From Streptomyces sp. NRRL F-4489 (lineage in GTDB: Bacteria > Actinomycetota > Actinomycetes > Streptomycetales > Streptomycetaceae), in NCBI RefSeq assembly GCF_001509485.1, contig NZ_LLZI01000264.1:1-33491 (forward strand): DNA of 33,491 nt, given 5' to 3'. Made by a program: the position numbers and the translations under genes. Below, one piece after another: positions 30,573-33,491 of the stretch (positions are counted from its first letter, which is position 1; every line of letters begins with the position of its first letter). The notes under the pieces are model-generated. The model was not told where the DNA came from, did not search any database, and worked only from the letters and a program-made list of their open reading frames with translations.

Positions 30573-31496
30573 TCAGAGGTTGGTGAGATCCATCGGGATC
30601 CGGGCTTCGACACCGTCGCGCAGAACAGTGGCTTCGATCAGGCCGTACGGGCGGTCCGCCGCGTAGTAGACCTCGTTGTCGTTCTTGAGCCCGAACGGCT
30701 CCAGGTCCACGAGGAAGTGGTGCTTGTTGGGGAGCGAGAAGCGGATCTCGTCCACCTCGGACCTGTTGTTGATGATGCGGGAACCCATCTGGTACAGGGT
30801 CTGCTGCAGCGAGAGGCTGTAGGTCTCCGCGAACGCCTGCAGCATGTGCTTCTTGACCTGCTCGTACGAACGCTCCCAGTTGGGCATCCGCTGCTCGTCG
30901 GAGGTCCAGTTGAAGCGCCACCGGCTGGCGACCTGGGTGGCGAGGATGCGGTCGTACGCCTCCTTCAGGGTCGTGTACTTGTCCTTGATGTACCCCCAGA
31001 ACTCCGAGTTGGTGGAGTTCATCACGATCAGGTCCTTCAGACCCGAGATGACCTGCCAGTTCTCACCGTCGAAGGTGATCTCGGTGAGGCGGGTCTCCTG
31101 GCCCTTGCGGACGAAGGAGTGCTTGACCTCGTCCGCGCCGATGAAGCGGGAGTTGCCGTCCGAGGTCTCGATACGCTCCCAGGCGTACTCCTCGATCCGG
31201 ATGCGGGCCCGCTTGATCGGCTCCTGGCTGGTCACGAAGTGCCGGGCCAGGTGGATGCCGAACTGCTCGGCCGACTCGATCCCGTACTCCTTGGCGAAGG
31301 CGTAGACGGTGTTCTTGGTCGTGTCGGTGGGCAGGCAGTTGGCGTTCGAGCCGGAGAGGTGGACCTCCTCCAGGTCGCCCGAGAGCGCGACCGAGACGTT
31401 GAGGTCCTTGATGTGGTGGGTGTCGCCGTCGCGGGTGATCTTGACGACGCGGTTTTCCGCCTTGCCGTACTGGTTCTGGCCGAGAATCGTGGGCAT
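30573..31496 (-). CDS. Urate oxidase (uricase)
   Basis: A 307-residue cofactor-free uricase that oxidises urate to 5-hydroxyisourate. The catalytic Lys12 (NQYGKAENRV) and Thr57-Asp58 (CLPTDTTKNTVYAF) match the Lys-Thr dyad and substrate loop of known uricases; LARHFVTS, SLQQTLY and NKHHFLVDL are later landmarks. The two tunnelling-fold domains are full length. The ATG at 31496 has GAGGGAG at about 12 bases. It starts 7 bases after the HIU hydrolase stop, third in the operon uraD-uraH-uricase. Confidence 0.97.
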   Translation of the reverse strand: MPTILGQNQYGKAENRVVKITRDGDTHHIKDLNVSVALSGDLEEVHLSGSNANCLPTDTTKNTVYAFAKEYGIESAEQFGIHLARHFVTSQEPIKRARIRIEEYAWERIETSDGNSRFIGADEVKHSFVRKGQETRLTEITFDGENWQVISGLKDLIVMNSTNSEFWGYIKDKYTTLKEAYDRILATQVASRWRFNWTSDEQRMPNWERSYEQVKKHMLQAFAETYSLSLQQTLYQMGSRIINNRSEVDEIRFSLPNKHHFLVDLEPFGLKNDNEVYYAADRPYGLIEATVLRDGVEARIPMDLTNL

Positions 31497-31503
31497 GTCG
31501 GTG

Positions 31504-31917
31504 CTAGCTCCCTCGGTATACGGAGTAGCCGAACGGGTTGAGCAGCAGCGGTACGTGGTAGTGCTCGCCCGGCTTGACGGCAAAGGTGATTGCCACCTCC
31601 GGGAAGAAGGCTCCGCTGTCCCGTAGCGCGGGGGCGTCCTGCTGTTCCTCGGCTTGCTGGTTGTCGCTGTACTGATGTGAAACGAAGTACGCCTCGGTCT
31701 CGAACTCGATGCGTACGTGCGTGGTGCCCGCCGGCAGGGCGGGCAGGTCCTTGCAGCGCCCGTCGGCGTCGGTCTTGCCGGCGCCGTGGGACGTCCAGGC
31801 ACCGCCGGCGCCGGAGCGCACCGAGAGCGTGAGGGCGACGCCCTCCGCGGGGCGGCCCACGCTGGTGTCCAGGATGTGCGTGGACACCGACGTCGTCGCA
31901 GCCGTCTCGCTGCTCAT
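31504..31917 (-). CDS. uraH: 5-hydroxyisourate hydrolase
   Basis: A 137-residue transthyretin-like protein that hydrolyses 5-hydroxyisourate to OHCU. The N-terminal STHILD (12-17, catalytic His14) and the C-terminal HYHVPLLLNPFGYSVYRGS, with the diagnostic YRGS ending, are both present. It is about 20-25 residues longer than the Escherichia and Bacillus forms owing to a polar insertion (HQYSDNQQAEEQQDAPALRD) before the central strands. The ATG overlaps the uraD stop as ATGA, and AAGGAGA precedes it. Confidence 0.97.
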   Translation of the reverse strand: MSSETAATTSVSTHILDTSVGRPAEGVALTLSVRSGAGGAWTSHGAGKTDADGRCKDLPALPAGTTHVRIEFETEAYFVSHQYSDNQQAEEQQDAPALRDSGAFFPEVAITFAVKPGEHYHVPLLLNPFGYSVYRGS

Positions 31918-32426
31918 ACCGGGTCTCCTTCTACGATGCGGGTCAGGCGGATGCGGTTGATCTTGCCGAGCTCCCCGCGGACGATCTCGCGTTCCTGGTC
32001 CGGCGTGTTGCCGATCCGGTCGCGGACGGCGTCGCGCATCTGCTCACCGGTGCGGCCGGAGGCGCAGATCAGGAACACGTGCCCGAACTTCTCCTGGTAG
32101 GCCAGGTTGAGTTCGAGCATCTCCGCCTTGAGCTCGTCGGAGGCGCCGGCCATACCGCTCTGCTCGCGGTTCGAGGTCGGGTCGCCCGGCTTGGGCCGTC
32201 CGATGGGCGGGTGCCCGGCCATCGCCTCCGCCAGGTCGTCCGCGGACAGCTCGGCCGTCGCGGCGTCGCTCGCGGCGTACAGGGCGTCGGGGGTGGCGTA
32301 GGGGCGCTGGGCGAGGATCTTGCTCCCCCAAGCCCGGCTGGCACACACCTCGTGCAGGGCGGCCTGAGCCTCGCTGGCGTCGGCGGTGTTGAACCGGGTA
32401 AGCCCTTGGGGCGTACTCGAAGACAC
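31914..32426 (-). CDS. uraD: OHCU decarboxylase
   Basis: A 170-residue all-helical 2-oxo-4-hydroxy-4-carboxy-5-ureidoimidazoline decarboxylase that yields (S)-allantoin. The active-site His72 sits in GHPPIGRP (71-78), Glu88 in SNREQSGM, and FLICASGRT (118-126) is conserved. The GTG at 32426 was chosen because GGAGG lies 6-11 bases upstream and the protein then has normal length. First gene of the urate operon, coupled by ATGA to uraH. An AllR-type operator overlaps its promoter. Confidence 0.95.
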   Translation of the reverse strand: MSSSTPQGLTRFNTADASEAQAALHEVCASRAWGSKILAQRPYATPDALYAASDAATAELSADDLAEAMAGHPPIGRPKPGDPTSNREQSGMAGASDELKAEMLELNLAYQEKFGHVFLICASGRTGEQMRDAVRDRIGNTPDQEREIVRGELGKINRIRLTRIVEGDPV

Positions 32427-32474
32427 GGGAAGCCTCCGTGGCCTGGTGCTGGACAGCTCTGTTTGGCTGGAAAC

Positions 32475-32503
32475 AGCTAAGACCTCCGGCAACACCACGT
32501 CAA
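32475..32503 (-). promoter_or_regulatory. Promoter of the urate operon
   Basis: On the minus strand TTGACG (32503-32498), a 17-base spacer and TTAGCT (32480-32475) form a plausible promoter, giving a leader of about 40 bases. The leader contains a small hairpin CTGTTT-GGCTGG-AAACAG (32459-32476, plus-strand sequence). Confidence 0.55.
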
Positions 32504-32514
32504 CACTTTGTTGA
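32500..32514. promoter_or_regulatory. Probable AllR operator of the urate operon
   Basis: TCAACA-CTT-TGTTGA has perfect 6-base arms and the same centre length as the allantoinase palindrome. It overlaps the -35 element of the uraD promoter, a repressing position. Confidence 0.7.
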
Positions 32515-32531
32515 AAAGTCGGCAACACAAA

Positions 32532-32562
32532 AGCCGCCGCCCGGGGTCACCGGACGGCGGCT
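32532..32562 (-). terminator. Terminator of the HTH/thiamine-binding operon
   Basis: AGCCGCCG and CCGG pair with CCGG and CGGCGGCT around GGTCA, with one opposed mismatch. On the minus strand the stem runs straight into TTTT, the only U tract of this kind among the window's hairpins. It lies 37 bases after the HTH gene stop. Confidence 0.8.
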
Positions 32563-32598
32563 CTCGGCCACGGAAGCGGGAGTTGCGCCCCGTTCGCC

Positions 32599-32979
32599 TC
32601 AGTCGGCGTCCTTCGCGGCGCTTTCCCTGTTCAGGTAGTTGTACACGGTGAAACGGCTGACGCCGAGGGCGCCCGCGACCGTCTCCACCCCGTGGCGGAC
32701 GGAGAAGGCGCCCCGGGTCTCCAGTATCCGGACCACCGACTGCTTGGACTTCCGGTCCAGCTCGGACAGCGGCATCCCGTGCCGGCGCTCCAGCTCCGCG
32801 AGGATGTGGTCCAGCGACTCGGACAGGTGGGGCAGCCGCACGGCCACCCGGTCCTGCCCCTCCCAGGCCAGTACGACATCGTCGCCGCGGGCCTGCTCGG
32901 GGGCGACCATCCGGCCGCCCATCGCGTCGACCAGGGGTTTGACCGCCTGCACGAAGGGGTGGTCCGCGGGCTCCGTCAC
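32599..32979 (-). CDS. Small helix-turn-helix regulator
   Basis: A 126-residue protein. Residues about 92-116 (FSVRHGVETVAGALGVSRFT then VYNYLN) form a Fis/YheO-type helix-turn-helix near the C-terminus; residues 1-70 are an uncharacterised alpha/beta region. It resembles HTH proteins found beside uricase genes in streptomycetes, but I cannot name the family. Its GTG start overlaps the stop of the upstream gene as GTGA, so it is translationally coupled to the thiamine-binding-type protein. Targets may be the flanking urate operon or the divergent hydroxypyruvate isomerase gene. Confidence 0.8.
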   Translation of the reverse strand: MTEPADHPFVQAVKPLVDAMGGRMVAPEQARGDDVVLAWEGQDRVAVRLPHLSESLDHILAELERRHGMPLSELDRKSKQSVVRILETRGAFSVRHGVETVAGALGVSRFTVYNYLNRESAAKDAD

Positions 32980-33260
32980 GTCGCGTCCCCCTTGCCCTCC
33001 GGCGCGCCGCCCCGGCCGCCGTCCCCGATCACGTTGACCTGGAGGGAGACCCGGGTGGCGCCCGCCGCCAGGGACTTCCTCAGCAGGGCGTCGACCGCGC
33101 TCAGCACGCGGTCGGCGTCGCCCTCCGCGGTGTTGCCGAACGGGCCGACGTCGACCGCGTCCAGTTCCGCGCCGGTGACGATCTCCCGGGCCACCACCGC
33201 GTGGGCCGGCGCCTCGTCCAGGTCGAACGGCTCCGTCGTGAACTCAACTCTCAATCGCAC
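32976..33260 (-). CDS. Thiamine-binding protein-like (MTH1187/YkoF type)
   Basis: A 94-residue ferredoxin-like small protein. RVEFTTEPFDLDEAPAHAVV (4-23), VDVGPFGNTAEGD (37-49) and TRVSLQVNVIGD (69-80) match the pattern of MTH1187-type thiamine-binding proteins; this assignment is from memory of the family and moderately sure. The GTG at 33260 was chosen because the domain begins there; its ribosome binding site (GTAGGTTG) is weak. First gene of a two-gene operon with the HTH regulator, divergent from hydroxypyruvate isomerase. A sensor or carrier role is inference. Confidence 0.7.
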   Translation of the reverse strand: MRLRVEFTTEPFDLDEAPAHAVVAREIVTGAELDAVDVGPFGNTAEGDADRVLSAVDALLRKSLAAGATRVSLQVNVIGDGGRGGAPEGKGDAT

Positions 33261-33316
33261 GCGGTTCAACCTACGCGCGGATGGGCGCGGCGGCCAGAAA
33301 TTGCGCCCGACCCCTC

Positions 33317-33346
33317 TTGACAGCTTCCCCACCCTCCCGGCAGTGT
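33317..33346 (+). promoter_or_regulatory. Candidate promoter of the hydroxypyruvate isomerase gene
   Basis: TTGACA (33317-33322) is a perfect -35; an 18-base spacer leads to CAGTGT (33341-33346), a weak -10. The transcript would have a leader of about 45 bases. Confidence 0.4.
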
Positions 33347-33366
33347 TCCATTACGCAGAAAGTAAG

Positions 33367-33381
33367 TTCCGCTATCCGGAA
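33367..33381. promoter_or_regulatory. Inverted repeat before the hydroxypyruvate isomerase start
   Basis: TTCCG-CTATC-CGGAA has perfect 5-base arms and runs into the GGAAGGAG ribosome binding site. It resembles operators of IclR- or LysR-type regulators more than the TTCAACA palindrome, and implies a second regulator for this branch. Confidence 0.45.
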
Positions 33382-33396
33382 GGAGCGCCGGACCCT

Positions 33397-33491
33397 ATGG
33401 GTTTCACGGACACGCGCTTCAACGTCAACCTGTCGATCCTGTTCACCGAGCTTCCGTTGCTGGAGCGGCCGGCGGCCGCGAAGGCGGCGGG
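33397..33491 (+). CDS. Hydroxypyruvate isomerase, N-terminal fragment cut by the window edge
   Basis: The first 31 codons of a TIM-barrel protein: RFNVNLSILFTELPLLERP (7-25) is the N-terminus expected of hydroxypyruvate isomerase (Hyi family), which interconverts hydroxypyruvate and tartronate semialdehyde after glyoxylate carboligase. GGAAGGAG lies upstream at 33379-33386. Continuation beyond 33491 cannot be seen; carboligase and tartronate semialdehyde reductase genes would be expected next. Confidence 0.8.
   Translation, partial: MGFTDTRFNVNLSILFTELPLLERPAAAKAA

Noticed and set aside
1..33491. CRISPR array, prophage or insertion sequence
   Set aside because: No regularly spaced repeats, transposase, integrase or terminal inverted repeats were seen; composition is even apart from the short control region near 18930-19030.

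Overview
The window is very GC-rich, with dense short-gap genes, many GTG starts, Shine-Dalgarno sequences of the GGAGG type and long GC hairpins. Gene content points to the chromosome of a Streptomyces or a close relative: secreted RNase Sa, GH46 chitosanase, GH84 glycosidase, a PASTA-less Ser/Thr kinase, and the AllR-type purine catabolic set. I see no mobile element, CRISPR array, rRNA or tRNA.

Layout. 1-154 has no gene. 155-8935 is accessory metabolism: an MFS exporter divergent from a LysR regulator; a secreted cyclohexadienyl-dehydratase-like protein; a KDPG-aldolase-like protein; guanyl-specific RNase; a divergent XRE/cupin regulator with a small membrane protein; a secreted GH84 hexosaminidase; a TenA-fold protein. 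9185-15420 is the allantoin block: racemase, NCS1 permease, allantoinase and allantoicase on the minus strand, divergent from the IclR-family regulator AllR. 15467-18753 holds a membrane Ser/Thr kinase, a 78-residue unknown and a MobA-like nucleotidyltransferase. 19143-20783 is malate synthase. 20914-25816 holds a YfcC-type permease coupled to an M20 peptidase, a TetR regulator and a chitosanase. 25900-32426 is the urate block on the minus strand: OHCU decarboxylase, HIU hydrolase, uricase, then an NCS2 permease, 8-oxoguanine deaminase and a second NCS2 permease. 32599-33260 is an HTH protein plus a thiamine-binding-type protein. 33397 to the right edge is the start of hydroxypyruvate isomerase.

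How the genes work together. The two NCS2 permeases and the deaminase would supply purines; uricase, HIU hydrolase and OHCU decarboxylase make allantoin; the NCS1 permease may import it; allantoinase and allantoicase take it to ureidoglycolate and urea. Glyoxylate then leaves through malate synthase or, via the glyoxylate carboligase branch, hydroxypyruvate isomerase. Xanthine dehydrogenase, ureidoglycolate lyase, urease and glyoxylate carboligase are not in the window.

The most useful signal is regulatory. A palindrome TTCAACA-N3-TGTTGAA lies upstream of allantoinase (perfect), overlaps the -35 of the urate operon (six-base perfect arms), and a degenerate copy overlaps the -35 of malate synthase. 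This ties three separated loci into one probable AllR regulon. Other notable points are a KDPG-aldolase homologue without its Schiff-base lysine, a hydantoin-racemase homologue without its first catalytic cysteine, a secreted PheC-like protein that keeps its catalytic glutamate, and a pair of tandem palindromes over an apparently leaderless promoter of the XRE/cupin regulator.
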